This document shows positions 25,672-38,797 of a stretch of 64,000 nt of DNA, in pieces. Under the pieces are notes generated by a model. That model did not search any database and was not told the origin of the DNA. It saw only the letters and a list, made by a program, of their open reading frames with translations. The DNA lies in the NCBI GenBank assembly GCA_018894105.1, contig CM032129.1, positions 31,761,468 to 31,825,467 of the forward strand, in the 5' to 3' direction. The position numbers and the translations under genes are program-made. This DNA comes from Jacaranda mimosifolia. Taxonomy: Eukaryota; Streptophyta; Magnoliopsida; Lamiales; Bignoniaceae. Each line of letters begins with the position of its first letter. Position 1 is the stretch's first letter.

Positions 25672-26202
25672 TAGGGGTGTAAATGAGTCGAACTTGACAA
25701 AAACTGCAGGCTCGAGCTCGAGCTCGAGTCCAGTTTGTTGAACTCGAGTCGGCTCATCAGAAAATTTTAAATTAAATAAAAATATTAAATTATTAATATA
25801 TCAAAATTATTTAATAATAATTAATAAATATTAAAATAATAATTATAAATAAAATATATATTAAATTATAATATATATTATACTAATTACTATAATGATT
25901 TAAATTATAATATATTATAATTATTGATAAAATATTAATTTATTATAATTATTTAATCATATATAATAAGTATTTAAAATTAGAAAAAAAGTAAATTATT
26001 AATACATATTAATTAATATATAATAAATATTTAAAATTAGAAAAAGAAAGTAGATTATTAATATATATTAATTATTTAATTAATATATAAAAAATATTTA
26101 AAAATAGGAAAATTTCGAACAACTAAAATAGAGCTCGAGCTCGAAAAGCTTGAGTTTGAGTCGAGTTATAATCGAGCCGGCTCGACTCATCTTACACCCC
26201 TA
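25672..26202. mobile_element. hAT-type MITE (531 bp), perfect 8-bp target duplication
   Basis: Starts TAGGGGTGTAAATGAGTCG and ends CGACTCATCTTACACCCCTA. It is flanked by GTGTTGAC at 25664-25671 and 26203-26210. GCTCGAGCTCGAG subterminal repeats lie at both ends around an AT-only core. No transposase. Confidence 0.93.
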
Positions 26203-26219
26203 GTGTTGACACCGTTACA

Positions 26220-27340
26220 CCAAATTACTATTTCTAACCCTGAAATATTTTATTGGTTGAGAAAAACTTTAAAGATATAAATGAAATGTTATTTCTTAGT
26301 AAAAAGCAAATTATTTCTTTAAAATTAATTCCACAAAATTATTCCATCAATTCTTCTTTATTGTTATCTGGCTCGAATTCAATCAGCAACGTACAACTAT
26401 TATCAAGATATATTGATTTTTTTTCCTTTTATTTTAAGCATAAATTTATATTTTTTGAGATGATAGATTTGCTTTTAGTATTTTATTATTTATATAATTG
26501 CCTCTATATTATGATAATTTAAGTTATGCACACAGAAATAATATGCCACGATAATTAGTTAGTAATAAAATATTAAATAATTATTTAAATAATAATTTAT
26601 GCTTGTGACAGTAATTATATTTAAATTGTCACTATTAATAACTACTGATATATGTATATATATAATAATTATTTAGTAGCAATACACATGTTGTTGGAAA
26701 TTACCGCGCATGGTAACTTATTGTTGATGATTAATTACTGTACATATATGTATTATGATAAATTATATGCAATTTTTTCATCATTAAATTTTAACAAGTA
26801 CAATTTTATACATAATTTGTAATAATTAAAATTACCAAAAAAATAATTAATTTTTATATTAATTTTTACCACTGATATTTATTATTTTACTGTGGATCCA
26901 TTTGTCTTCAATTATGCTTTTGGTGTACAATGGTACCTTCTGTTTCTTTTACGTACCCAGTTACTGATTTCAATCACAGACCACATTAATGTCAGAATTA
27001 TTCAATTTAAAATATTATAAAATTGTGTTTGGGTTAAAAAAATTGAGACATAATAATTTAAAATTTATAATAATAAATTATTTGTACTTTTTTTTAAAAT
27101 AAGTTTCAAATAAATTTATTTAGCCCTCGATCCAATACAAGTCACACAGGAATATATAATTAATATTAGTACTAAACATAGATTAGTTGAATTTTTTTTA
27201 ATAAAGTACAATCTCAGGGCCAACCATTAAACAAGTATTATTAGCCTATTTTATTATACTGCAACAAATATAGGAAACATGAATAGTATTCCTATTTTAT
27301 ATTTACAGACAGTCGGACAACCAAACTCTACCCATATTAA
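26220..27340. other. AT-rich intergenic, no gene seen
   Basis: 26600-26880 shows alternating TGTGACA/TTGTCACT blocks like a decayed CACTA MITE. No ends found. Confidence 0.4.
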
Positions 27341-27361
27341 ATTTAAGTCTATGCTTTGATA

Positions 27362-27710
27362 TTTTGGATTCTTTATTTCGTTTCGTATTTATTTTTTATT
27401 TTAATTTATTGTATTTATATCAAGTGTATTTAATTATCAATTAATTATTTTTATAAGAAAATATTCAAAACTTATCAATATTTTTATGAAATAGAATAGG
27501 GAATGAAATAAAGGATTTAAACCGATGCTCTTCTTGAGAACTTTTGATCCATTATTTTAATCCTATTTTATCTCTTATTCCACCTTATTATATTTATGCT
27601 ACGTGTATTTAATTTTTAGTTAATTATTTTTATAAAATATATTTAATCCACACGTCATATTCATGAAATAGAATATAAAATAAAATAAAGAATTTAAACC
27701 GCTTCTTGAG
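27362..27710. repeat. Two adjacent copies of a small palindromic MITE
   Basis: About 27362-27535 and 27552-27710. Each copy runs TTTATTTC...AATTAATTATTTTTATAA...ATGAAATAGAATA...AATAAAG. A third copy lies at about 34848-35004. The ends are inverted (CTTTATTTC/GAAATAAAG). Confidence 0.6.
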
Positions 27711-28120
27711 GTGATTTTGAGTCAAGGCCCATATTATTTCGAGTCAATATAGAGCCATCTATATCTAGATTTTAGTTTTAAGAATCGATATATATATATT
27801 TTTTGCATTACCTAGCTAATGTTATTAATACACACACACACACATATTTATGATGGTTTTAATATTGATAGTTTGTTTATAATAATTTATAATATTTATG
27901 ATGAATTAACCCAATGTCATAATTAATGATTTGATTTTTAATTTTTTTAATAATTTATTAAATAAAAAATTTTTAATGTGAACTCAAGCTTGAAATGACT
28001 TAAATTCACTTGAAAATTTAACCTTAAATCAAATTGATCAGTCGAGTCAAGCTAAAGCTAAAAATATTAAATTTGTTGAACTCGAATTTGAAAATTGAAA
28101 TGATTTAAATTTATAATTTA

Positions 28121-28216
28121 TTTATTTATACACACGTACATCAGGAGTTCGTTGAACTCCTGACTTTCCACATTATGTAGAAAATTTATACCGTTGGGTC
28201 ACAACCCACTCGGCGT
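28121..28216 (-). mobile_element. tRNA-like SINE copy
   Basis: TTTATACACACGTACATCAG, GGAGTTCGTTGAACTCCTGAC, CACATTATGTAGAAAATTTA and CCGTTGGGTCACAACCCACT follow the family order closely. Confidence 0.7.
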
Positions 28217-28527
28217 ACCCTAAACTTCATGATGCGAATGTTTACATAATCATGCACATTTGTCGTCTCATGCATGTACATGAATTCAAGTATACAACTG
28301 TCTTTAGCTGAAATTTTTGAAGCATGAGGCTGAGAGGTACTACTGGTCTTCCATAAATTTTAGCTTTTTCTTTAAATTCCGAATAATTATTAAGAAAAAG
28401 ACATTAACCAATAATGTAATAAGAAACTATACTAATAAAAATTCCTGCAGTACATATTATAATAACAGGTCCCCTGGTAGCTCTGCTCATATAAATACTT
28501 TATTTTGAAACTCTCTTCTTCTTTTTT

Positions 28528-28562
<35 letters not shown>

Positions 28563-28689
28563 TATATTCTCTGTTTCAAATGCTATTTTCATTTTTAACT
28601 ATTTTATATACTAATTTGAAGTTATTATCGAGCAGAAAACCGACACCTCTAAAATTTGTTCTTTGTAATAAGTTGGAGACTCATTTCAA

Positions 28690-28802
28690 TTCTTATAAAT
28701 TGCGTCCAGTAACTTGTAGCCCAATAGCATTAGTCTCCCCCATAATATGGAAGGTTTCGAGTTCAAACCGAATGAATTTTTTTGTGCACCCTATGTGTGA
28801 AT
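28690..28802 (+). mobile_element. Diverged SINE copy, plus orientation
   Basis: TAGCCCAATAGCATTAGTCT, CCATAATATGGAAGGT and TTCGAGTTCAAACCGAATGA correspond to the head and box-B region of the SINE family. A similar piece is at 55405-55520. Confidence 0.5.
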
Positions 28803-29319
28803 AGAGTTTGTACTTCTATTTACTTGATTTGATAATTGGATTCTGTTGACTTATTGTAAAGATAATCTTCTTGATTTGACAATTTAATTCTATTAATTTT
28901 TTATAAGGATAATTTTCATCATTTGCTAATTAATTAATCGATTACATCATTTGTTACATTATTTTTTAGTTGAGAACCATTTGCAAATTAATGTTATTTG
29001 AAAATTGAAAAAGAAAAGATATCAGTATAACTCAAGTCAATTCGAGTACCACATAATTATATATCTTAAACAACGGCCAATTAAATCACCAATCTCGTTG
29101 AAATATTGCAAACTATGTATATGTATAAATGCTTATTAATTAAGCAGGGCCCCAAAAAAAATTAGAAAAAAATAACAAAACTAAATGAAGTTAAGAATCT
29201 GTGAATGTGACATTAGATGTGGCAATTCACATCGGTTAGTTGGGTTGGTGTCGGTTGTTATGGAAATATAACACTAATTTTCTCAAATCAAATTAATTCG
29301 ATTCAATCTAATTACAATA

Positions 29320-29773
29320 CACTACAAGAAAAAGATAAATTCGTGACAAAATAGTAAGTGGCAATATAAAAGTTGTCATTAATTATGTATATTAAGTGAC
29401 AAAAAATTTAAATTTGTCACCTTAATAATTTTTACAAACTTAATAGTGACAAAAATAATGTTAAAATTGTCACTACAAACAATTAGTGACACACCTATGG
29501 TGACAATAAAAATCTTGTCACAAATTATAGTAACAATTTTTATTGTCACTAAGTTGTCACTATAGGGGTGTCATTAATTGTTAATGGTGACAACTTAAAA
29601 CATTAATTTTTGTTATTATTGAGTCATGTTGTGACAAGATATAAATTCTTGTCACATAAAAATTGGTCATTAGTGACAAGATAAAAGCTGTTGTCACTCA
29701 TTATACGTTATCAGCGACAACTTTCACTTTGTCACTTATCATTTTGTCATTAATATTATATTTTTTTGTAGTG
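29320..29773. mobile_element. CACTA-type MITE (454 bp) with 3-bp target duplication
   Basis: Starts CACTACAAGAAAAAGAT and ends TTTTTTTGTAGTG. It is flanked by ATA at 29317-29319 and 29774-29776, the 3-bp duplication expected of CACTA (CMC) elements. The interior alternates GTGACAA and TTGTCAC subterminal motifs. There is no transposase, so it is non-autonomous. Confidence 0.92.
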
Positions 29774-29779
29774 ATATGA

Positions 29780-30653
29780 GAGTGTTCAGTTTTAAGGGCT
29801 AATTTGATGAAATATGATGCCATCAGATTGATCTACTAACTCAACCTACTAACATGATTTGAAATAATTATTTTTTGATATTATATATCTTTATTTGTTT
29901 CCATAATTAACTAGCTTTTACTAACTTGAGAAAATGATATAAAATGTTTGTTTTAAAATTATTGTCCCTAATGAGCACAATTAAGTATAATTTTGTCAAA
30001 AAAATTTAAATTTTTATTTGGTTAACACAAATTGAATTGAGGCAGTTCAGGTTAATTAAGTCAACTTCTTGTATGATCCAAAATCAAAATCCAAATTGTT
30101 CATGTATGCAATTAAAATTTCTTGACGTAATCTAATTCATTTCTTTTCGATTTCTATTCTTGTCGAATTCATTGAACTCAAATCCAAAATGAATTGATTT
30201 AAATTCAATCTTATTGTACGAACTTGCGTCTTGTCAAAAATCGCCACCCGTATACGGCACTAAATAGCGAAATCCTATTGGTTGCACCAACTGTGAACTC
30301 ACGGGAACTTATCACTAAGCATTAGAGGAAGGGGGGTTGCTAATGAAAATTGTAATTATTGTACTTATGATGCATAAAATAATTAAAATCAAGATTACAA
30401 TTTTGAAAAGTAATACTTAGTGCATTTAAAAAGACAAGTTGAAAATGAATGCATGAGAGAGAGAGAAGAAAAAAATAAAGTAGCAACAAAAGCACCCAAA
30501 GGGCCCATAATATGCCCCCTCTATTAGACTCTAAGATGTGATCTTCATCTTTCTCCACTGACCCAAAAAAAAATAAAAAAAAATGCACCATTTCTTCTTG
30601 TCCCTTTAATTTTTTCTTCACTTTCTTTCTTTTCCAATTCCAAAAATAAGCCC
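29780..30653. other. Intergenic and presumed promoter/leader of the ALOG gene
   Basis: 30300-30653 lies directly upstream of the ALOG start and includes a GA tract near 30457-30472 and A- and CT-rich runs typical of a plant leader. No certain TATA box. Confidence 0.35.
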
Positions 30654-31217
30654 ATGAATTCTTCTGCAATAATCATGTCCAAAGATTCTGCTGCTGAAGG
30701 CTCCGCCAGCAGCAACCAGGCGCAGCCGCAGCCGCTCAGCCGATACGAGTCTCAGAAGAGAAGGGATTGGAACACTTTCGGGCAGTACTTGAAAAACCAG
30801 AGGCCTCCAGTTCCATTATCGCAGTGCAATTGTAACCATGTTCTTGAATTTCTCCGATACTTGGACCAGTTCGGGAAGACTAAGGTCCACTTGCATGGCT
30901 GCGTGTTCTTCGGGCAGCCTGACCCTCCGGCGCCCTGCACCTGCCCGTTAAGACAGGCCTGGGGAAGTCTCGACGCTTTAATCGGACGGCTCAGGGCAGC
31001 GTACGAGGAGCACGGTGGGTCACAGGAGACGAACCCTTTTGGCAACGGAGCAATTCGAGTTTATCTGCGGGAAGTTAAGGAGTGCCAGGCTAAGGCAAGA
31101 GGGATTCCGTATAAAAAGAAGAAGAAGAAGAAGAAGATCAATCATCCAATCAAGGGACATGATGAGCTTATCAGGAATAATCCTCAGCAGCAGCCAGCAG
31201 CCAGCAGCTTAACTTAG
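30654..31217 (+). CDS. LSH: ALOG-domain nuclear protein (LIGHT-DEPENDENT SHORT HYPOCOTYLS family)
   Basis: Single-exon protein of 187 aa. ALOG proteins are plant nuclear regulators of light response, meristem maturation and organ boundaries (known for the family). The ALOG domain spans about residues 29-154, with [37 protein letters not shown], the zinc-ribbon insert (H81, C83, C95, C97 in HGCVFFG...PCTCPLRQ) and [20 protein letters not shown]. The nuclear-localisation segment after GIPY is eight lysines, mostly AAG codons, i.e. a coding microsatellite. The C-terminus is short (residues 162-187) and glutamine/alanine-rich. A second in-frame ATG at 30675 (MSKDSAAEG) could be the true start. 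Length and layout fit LSH1-LSH10; the exact member is not assignable by eye. Confidence 0.96.
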   Translation: MNSSAIIMSKDSAAEGSASSNQAQPQPLSRYESQKRRDWNTFGQYLKNQRPPVPLSQCNCNHVLEFLRYLDQFGKTKVHLHGCVFFGQPDPPAPCTCPLRQAWGSLDALIGRLRAAYEEHGGSQETNPFGNGAIRVYLREVKECQAKARGIPYKKKKKKKKINHPIKGHDELIRNNPQQQPAASSLT

Positions 31218-32409
31218 TCACTCCACATCTGGTAATTATTACAAGAACTTAATCTTTCTTGATTATATATATAGTTTTCTTGATTGGAATAAGCTGCTTG
31301 ATCTGTTGGTAACATGAAATTCAGCTTCAGGATACTAAGAAAACTGACAACTGATGAAAGAATCAAACAAGTTTTTGCCCAAGTTTTAAGACAAAAAGCT
31401 TTGAGATATAAATGAAGTCAGAATTTTACCCATATCAGGAAGGTGATTGGCCGGCCAGGACCACATCATGACCAGAACTATAGTATATTCAAGAATGCTA
31501 TATATACTAATCAAGAAACCCTAGATCCACAATCCCAAAAAAACCCTAATTTCGTAGGCACTTTTGGTGAACCAGGTGGAGTGTTGGGTAGAACTTTTCA
31601 TCTGGGGACCTGTTTTATTTTTATTTTTTTTTTGTAAAAAAAAAAAAAAAAGAACAAAAGGAGAGATCCTCTGAAACTGGGCAATGATATAAGTCCTCTC
31701 TTCGTTTTTTCTCTCTCAAATAATGCAAAACACTGTTGATCTAATTTCCCATAAATTATTTCATTTTTTTCCATTGTTTTTTGGCTCTTTTGGGATTCGG
31801 GAAGATTTTGTGCACCCCATGAATGACCTTTGCAGCTTATATAATATATGCGAATATATTTGACTTACATATAAATACATCAAGTTCTTTTCTTCCTCTC
31901 CGACAGACTAACCACCCTTCCATTCAACATCTATTCCTGCTTTTATTTGGGCTGAAAATCTTTTGTCCCAAGATTGCCTGTGCTGCCCTAAATATTACTG
32001 ATGATCTTCAAGTTTTTCTTACACACACATACACACATGTGTGTGTGTATGTTTGTATCTATATATATGTATATTTATCCGTTTACAGTCATATACAGAA
32101 CCGTACCAAAATTCTGGATCATCTCTGATGATACTTTCTTCATCAGCTGTTTGTTCAAGTATGAGGACAAACTGCTCAACACAGTGTTCTTTCAAGCCAT
32201 ATAATGTGTAAAAACTGCCTTAAGAGATGAATAGTTATATGTAATCATGACGGGGGGCCCTTGAAATTTGAAAATCCATCAAGGATTGCTATTGAAAAAT
32301 TCAGTCTCTTCTCTGTAGTACTCCAATATGATCGTGCTTCTCTATCTCTATATTGTTTTACTGCATATGCCATCATGTGATTTCATGACAATAATAAAAT
32401 GAAGTCTAC

Positions 32410-32780
32410 ACTTTCAAAAAAAATTATAAAATCATCATTAATTATAGATATAAAAATATTATTTTGTTTTATTGGAATAGTTACTTCACAAATTTTACAG
32501 TGATAATAGTTTTGTTTAAGTTGTTACTCTATACAATTTGTCGCAACAAAAATTTTGTCACAAATTATAGTAATAAATTATTACTATATTTGTAACCTAA
32601 TTGTGATCAATATTGATGACTTAAAATAATGTAGTTCTGTTTTTATTAAGTTATTACCGCGACAAAGTAATTTTTTTTTTTTTTTTTTTTACTAAATGCA
32701 TAATAGTAATAAAACAAAATTAAGTTATTAGCACTAACTTATTAATGACAACTTAGGTCATAAATAAGGATATTATGATG
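32410..32780. mobile_element. Decayed CACTA-type MITE
   Basis: Shares TTTTGTCACAAATTATAGTAA and TGATGACTTAAAA-like blocks with the intact element at 29320-29773. Termini are lost. A poly-T run is at about 32671-32690. Confidence 0.55.
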
Positions 32781-34434
32781 GGAATACTATTACTCATTCA
32801 GTTCCAGAAAATAGGGAAGAAGGAACATAAATTGAACTACTAAAATATGTAAAGAATGATAAATGTACCCAATCTTAATATAGTATATATCTTGTAGTAA
32901 GAAATTAATTGAGGCTTCAAATTGACATTTGAAATGCTCTTGTTGAAAGTTGAATGTATATATTTCTGGTTTAAAAATTGAAAAAATACATTTTAAAAAC
33001 TTTTGCTAAACTACAACATATATTTAAGATCTTTGGTAACACATTGTATCCCACAAGCCACAAATTCCATAGAGGAGGAAAGATATAGATTTCAAGGCCA
33101 TTTATCCAATATATACATATAAATGACCTTTGTGAATGACTTGAATTTTGTGAATTTAAAGGATCCTATATTTGAATTTTGGATTTTAACGGCGGAAATG
33201 TTAAAAAAAAAAAATTATATTATTATACTTTGTAACTTTATACTTTAATTTTTGTATATTTATATTTTTTTCTTTTTCTTCACTAATTTCCCTGGTCCAA
33301 TCCTAGCTAAAATATTTTTGGTTTTGCACTAATTGATCTGAGTAGACCAAAATGTTGTCTGATTATACGTGTGCAGAATCATAAAGTGGAGAAACTAAGT
33401 GAAATGCTGTTAAACTTAGATCTTTAAGCCAATATTACTCTTCAATTTCTCAGCTAAAGTTTAAATTGATAGTAGCACGCAATAAATTAACTGATTTACA
33501 TATGTTAGAGATATTGAATACTAAATATATATATATATATATATCCCTCTCATGTCTACCAGTTCAAATTTTGCATGTATAGGACACTGTTTGGAATATC
33601 AGTTGGACTGGATTCTCCTAGGAATTACATTATGAAGCTAGTACAAGGGAGAAAGCAATTTGTTGCAGTAGTAAAGAACAAACTTAGAATGTTTTGAGAG
33701 GATGGGCTGCATTTAGTTTAGCCTAAAATAAAGGCTCCATATGTTGTTGGAAAACCATGAAAGTGTTTTGTGACAAGGTCTTCATCAATTAATCATATGT
33801 CCTAATTGTGTTGAGTGATCTAGGAAGAGAGTAGGATTTGTTGGAGATGTGCTTTCATGCTAAGAGAAGTTTTTTTCAAATTTTGGAGATTAGTTTTGAG
33901 ATGAAGAATAGAGGAAAAAACATGATGCGGTAATCAGATTTGTCGTCAAACATGAAGGTCTAGCTATATAATCAAACTGCTATCCAATTGACACACATGT
34001 GGTAGGGGAGGGGAGGGAGTTATGTCCTTATGAAATACCTTGAAGCGTGAGAAAAGGGTAGAACAATTTATAAAATGACTCAAACATTCGACTTCTCTAA
34101 TTTAGAACAAAATTAGGTATCATCGAATTAAGATCTCTAATATATGTATGATCCAATAATCCTTATACATTAAACTACAATAGAACTTGTGTTGAAACTT
34201 ATTCAATTATATACTGAATTCGAATGGAAGAATAGGTCTAGGAATGATGAACTTGAATGGAAAAACGCTATGGGGATGGTAGAAGCTTTTGTTTTTGTGT
34301 ATTTTAATTTGTACATGCATGGGATTAAAATTTCGTGCACATGGAATGAGGAGACTGCTTGTAACTGTACGCGTCCCCTTAAATTTATATAATGTTATAT
34401 ATAAAATTATGTCCCCACAAATAATAAAGTTGTC

Positions 34435-34592
34435 TTTCATATTTTATGAAAATTCAATTTCATTCCCTGACGATTAAAAATTTCTTAATCCCTCTCTGAT
34501 AGTTGATTGATTATTTCATATTTTGTGAAAATTCAATCTCATTCCTTGACGATTAAAAATTTCTTAATCCCTCTCTAATATGTTGATTGATT
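34435..34592. repeat. Tandem duplication, 79-bp period
   Basis: Units start at 34435 and 34514. Both carry GAAAATTCAAT, TCATTCC, TGACGATTAAAAATTTCTTA and TCCCTCTCT in order with few differences. Confidence 0.93.
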
Positions 34593-34847
34593 ATGATTAC
34601 TTGACTAGGAAAAAAAATTCAAAGAAATTAAGATATTTCAAATGTTGGGAGAATGGTTGAGACATGTGAGAGATGTGGGATAGGGATGAATTTAGCTAGT
34701 GGAAGGGTGGTTGAGAGAGGAGGGATGGCACGATAACATTAGGAATAGGAAGTGAAAGGTAAATAAAGTACCACAAAGTGGCTTTGGGGAGGCAAAGTAC
34801 AAGGAGAAGAAGGAAGTAAAAGAGATGAATTTGGATCCCTTTATTTC

Positions 34848-35004
34848 GAATGGTATTTTATTTTGTATTTCACTTAACATGTTAAGTGTATTTGATCCAA
34901 GTCTAAATATTTTTATAAGGAAATATTTAATACGCTTAACATTTATGTATGATATGAAATAGAAGATGAAACATTCAATAAAATAGAAGATTTGAATTGT
35001 TATC
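34848..35004. mobile_element. Small palindromic MITE, third copy
   Basis: CCCTTTATTTCGAATGG through ATGAAATAGAAGATGAAACA and AATAAAATAGAAGATT corresponds to the pair at 27362-27710. Confidence 0.5.
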
Positions 35005-35491
35005 TTTTACGAAAAGAAAGATTAAATGGATCATTCCACCACAATAGATCTCTCCTTTAAGTTAATTGTGATTACATACACTATAACATATTTAGATTAT
35101 TTTAGATGAAAAAAGTGATTTCTTTATCTCGACTTCTTTTGTTGCTCAATAGCCATTAGAAGATCATATTCCTTAACTAAAACACCGCAGGTTACTTGGA
35201 AATATGTAAAATTTGAAGTCGTTCAAATTTGAACTTTGAATATCACAAGTGTAAGGGTGATGTCACTCGATCAATTGACAGTTTCATCTGTCAAATCTTC
35301 TAATCCAGTGGATATTTTATGTTCTGATCAAAATTGCATAAAGTATCATAAGTTTCTTTAAAAAATGAAAGTTGATTTTTTTTTCCCCATGAACAATATG
35401 CACATGATTTCATCTCCATGGCATAATTAAATTGTCTATTTCATTTCTTTCAAAAGGGAAGTAAATCTCTTCTTATGTGATTCTTTTGCAG

Positions 35492-35790
35492 GATTTAAGG
35501 CGAACAAGTTCGTGGAACGGAGCTGGAATTCATGCCTTAGGGTTTGAGTTTTTATTTTGCTTTTCCTCTAGTGTAGACATACGATCGCCAGTTATAAGTG
35601 TCTAGTTCTGAATAATATATAGAGACAATATAATATCACTAGTTGGAATTCATGCAAAGTTGCTAGAGAAGAGCTTTTTATATCTCTTAATTACAGAAGT
35701 AGATTATAGTATTAATATGTTGTTGTACCACCTTGTCATGACCATTTCCATGAGATGTAATGTCTAACTTTTAGTCACTTGGTGTGTGTA
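35492..35790 (+). other. Possible last (3'-UTR) exon of the ALOG gene
   Basis: Begins immediately after the acceptor-like TTTTGCAG. No protein is encoded. The 3' border is a guess. Confidence 0.3.
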
Positions 35791-35799
35791 TATGTAAGT

Positions 35800-38797
35800 A
35801 TTTATGGGGGGGGAAGGAAACAGGTGCATTGGACTTCCCATGAATATTCTAAGGAAAGAAACTTTCCTGTCATATGAATTCTGAAATGATTTTGTGTGAT
35901 CCATGTACTCAGGCTGAAACTAGATGGGAAAGTCACAACAATTGAATATAGCTCATTTGACGGCATCCCTGTATGCTCAAAACACTTTTACAGGATACAC
36001 AATTGATCAAAATGTTATCTGTTAGCCCATAAGCGAGTTCTATGGGGAAGTGGTTTTGGTTCGGACAACATGATAGTACGAGGTTACAACTCATGTAACA
36101 AGGTGGATATATAGGAATTGGGGATCGAATGTAAAAAAAAAAAGTTACCACCAATGGTTGAGTATGGTATGTTAGGATGAGTTCACAATCCATTGGACAA
36201 AACAAGAAGGCAAGCAATTTAGAATGATTAATAAGTACTCTATTTCTCTTGGTTGATCGAGGGCCAACTTCTTTTCCTGAACTCATGGACTCTCTTCATG
36301 CACGGCACTGAACGAATCAAATAGATGGAAGAATCAAGCCCAAATTTTCCTAGATTGAAAGGAAGAAACCAAATGGTGATAAGGCATACAATAATTGGAT
36401 GACGCATGCAAGGGAAAATTCCCACCAATGGCTGAGCATGGCATGTCTAGATGTTGACATTATATGTGGTAGATCATTTTTATCCTTCTGGGGCTTGAAT
36501 GAACATCATCAGGTCGAATTTTCCCATTCAATCATTAAACAACTCTTCTACTGTTTATGGGATCATTTTATAGTAGACCAGCAAGATGAAAATAAATTAT
36601 GGGTTGTTACAAGAAAGCCCATTGGTTACTTAAGAAAGAATGAAAAAAACTACTAACGCTGTACAGATCAAGTTTTCTAGTACTTGAATACATTATAACT
36701 TATGGATTCATTCAAAATATGTAGAATACAACTAGCGCAGACCAAGTTTCAACAGTTGATGTTTTTGAATTATATGGCAGCTAAAAGATATCATGCTTTC
36801 CCTAGGTTGGAAGGTCCCATACAAAATCACAAACTGAAATAAATTTTAAGTTGTGAAACATCCGAAGCTGCACTGTTGGAAAGGTTACTGAACAAAGAAA
36901 AACTAGTTCTAAACCAATGTCTTTCCCTTAAAGAAGCATCAATGATTAATAATTCAAGTAAGGCCAAACATGGGAATTAGTTTGGCATTAGGCAGACATC
37001 AAAAGATGGAGCAAACTACTCTAGTTGAGAAATCCTGCAGTGACAGTAAAAATAAAGATAGATCAGCAGGAAGAATAAATAGTTCACAGAAATATGAATC
37101 CTCCTCTGCTGACAAATTAGCCCATCCGAGTTCTTTCAGGTAAGAAATCTTCAACAATTTATTAACAGGAACAAGTATTAGTCATGAGGACAAAGGATTC
37201 CCGTGCCCCAGCTCCAGCAACTGATGCAATCAAGAGTTCTCTTCTCATGACTAGCTATAAATATCTGCAGAATTGACAGAAAAACACCGTATGATATGGG
37301 ACTTGAAAATAAGTGTTGCACAATAATACAGACGGGCCTAAATGTGATCACATTGGTTTGTGAGAATATGCACTGGCCAGGAGATGACTCGTATGGCCAA
37401 TAGTCGCATCATGTATCAGATGTTAGCTTTATAGCAACTCTAGTAGAACCAATAAAAATAACCACGGAACCACAATAAAGAAAGTCCAGATGTGTTGAAG
37501 AGTAGCTGAAAATCAACCTTGAAACAAAAGTAACACACAACTTAAATACAGAAACTAAAGCAGCACTGTTTCTTAAGTACAACTTGACATACCTGGAGAA
37601 AGCTAAGACATTTAACCATCTTAACTGACAAAGTCTAGAAGGCAAATAGGCAAAGAAAACCTCACAAAATGATGTAATATTTCTATGTACCTTCATCTTA
37701 AACTGCAAGATGATGCCCTCTATTTAAGTAAAATGAGATAACAGATGATTTCAGGGCCGTCCTTTTATTTTCAGACTAGGCTAATATTAAAAATGAAGGG
37801 CTTGAAATATGTTGTCAGTATTTCACTAAGGTTTTCCTAGTAAAGTTTCAGGAAAACATAAAGGCCAGTTAAAATTCTCTATTCTATACTCCAAAATACG
37901 AGTCATCTATGCAAAATAAAAAGTTTTCCGCAGGGGCAAAATAAATAGGTTTTTAGTTTTCCAATACATACAGAAGGACACGTTATACAATACTCAAATC
38001 ATGTGTCCAAGTGTTGTCAGTAACCAGTTCCAACAGAGTCGTACTTCTCCTGGTTAATTATGAAAGCTAAAAACAGCAGGAGGAGAACTTTCGAAACCGA
38101 AGGATAACGGAAGCCACATATCCAAACACAGAAAGACTAAAAATGAAATCAAACGGCTTTTGAAATTGAGAATGGTGAACAAGAATGATACTTAGCTCAT
38201 GAAACCAACCAACCAACATAGAGACCCCTTCAAATCCCTCCAGTTCTGGCTATTCATGAAATCCAATTACCGAAAGTACAATCAGCCTGATGTTCAATCT
38301 GTACTACTTTTATGAACATTACTTTGTACAGACAGAGCTTTCTTCAAAAGACCCAAAGAAACAGTCATGTTCAAGCATTCAATGCTGTTCCTATGAAGGC
38401 TAATGACACTCCAACAACATACACCTAACCATGGAAATAAAATTTCTTGGTAGGTGGGTGGCAGAGCACTCAAAGTAACCAGTAATGTACATGGATTTTG
38501 CCCGCTCTAGGTTCAATGTTGATAAAGATAAAACCTTTATTCTATGAAAATGAAGAGTGGGTGGAGGCAAGGGGATGGCACTTATTAAACAAAGTAGCCA
38601 ACTAGAACTAGTGCAGTACATCATTCAATGTGGCAAATATAAATAAAAAATAAACGCGCGAGGGGGGTTTATTTGCTCTGACTACAGCTATAATGATGCT
38701 TACATGCCTAAGAAGATTCTTTCACCATATAGTTACAATACCACATAAAACCACATACAAAGACAACTTGGAATTAACACTACAAACAACACTACAA
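35800..38797. other. Gene-free stretch, less AT-extreme
   Basis: No convincing coding exon on either strand. It lies 3' of the trihelix genes (minus strand) and may contain 3'-UTR or intron sequence of the left copy: a GCTTTCTCCAG|GTATGTC-like acceptor occurs on the minus strand near 37592. A short imperfect repeat of an ACCAATGG[T/C]TGAG[T/C]ATGG segment occurs near 36152 and 36424. Confidence 0.35.

Larger units (their letters stand above)
31232..35491 (+). other. Putative 4.3-kb 3'-UTR intron of the ALOG gene
   Basis: Fourteen bases after the stop is a plausible donor (CATCTG|GTAATT at 31232). At 35491 there is a strong acceptor (TGATTCTTTTGCAG|GATTTAAGG) preceded by a pyrimidine tract and followed by a better-mixed sequence with no long ORF. 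The interval has no gene. It holds a CA/GT inverted dinucleotide tract (about 32022-32050), a decayed CACTA-like piece (32410-32780), a tandem duplication (34435-34592) and a MITE (34848-35004). Inference from splice signals only. Confidence 0.35.

Noticed and set aside
30340..30669. 109-codon ORF on the minus strand upstream of the ALOG gene
   Set aside because: Antisense to the leader, hydrophobic low-complexity, no family resemblance.
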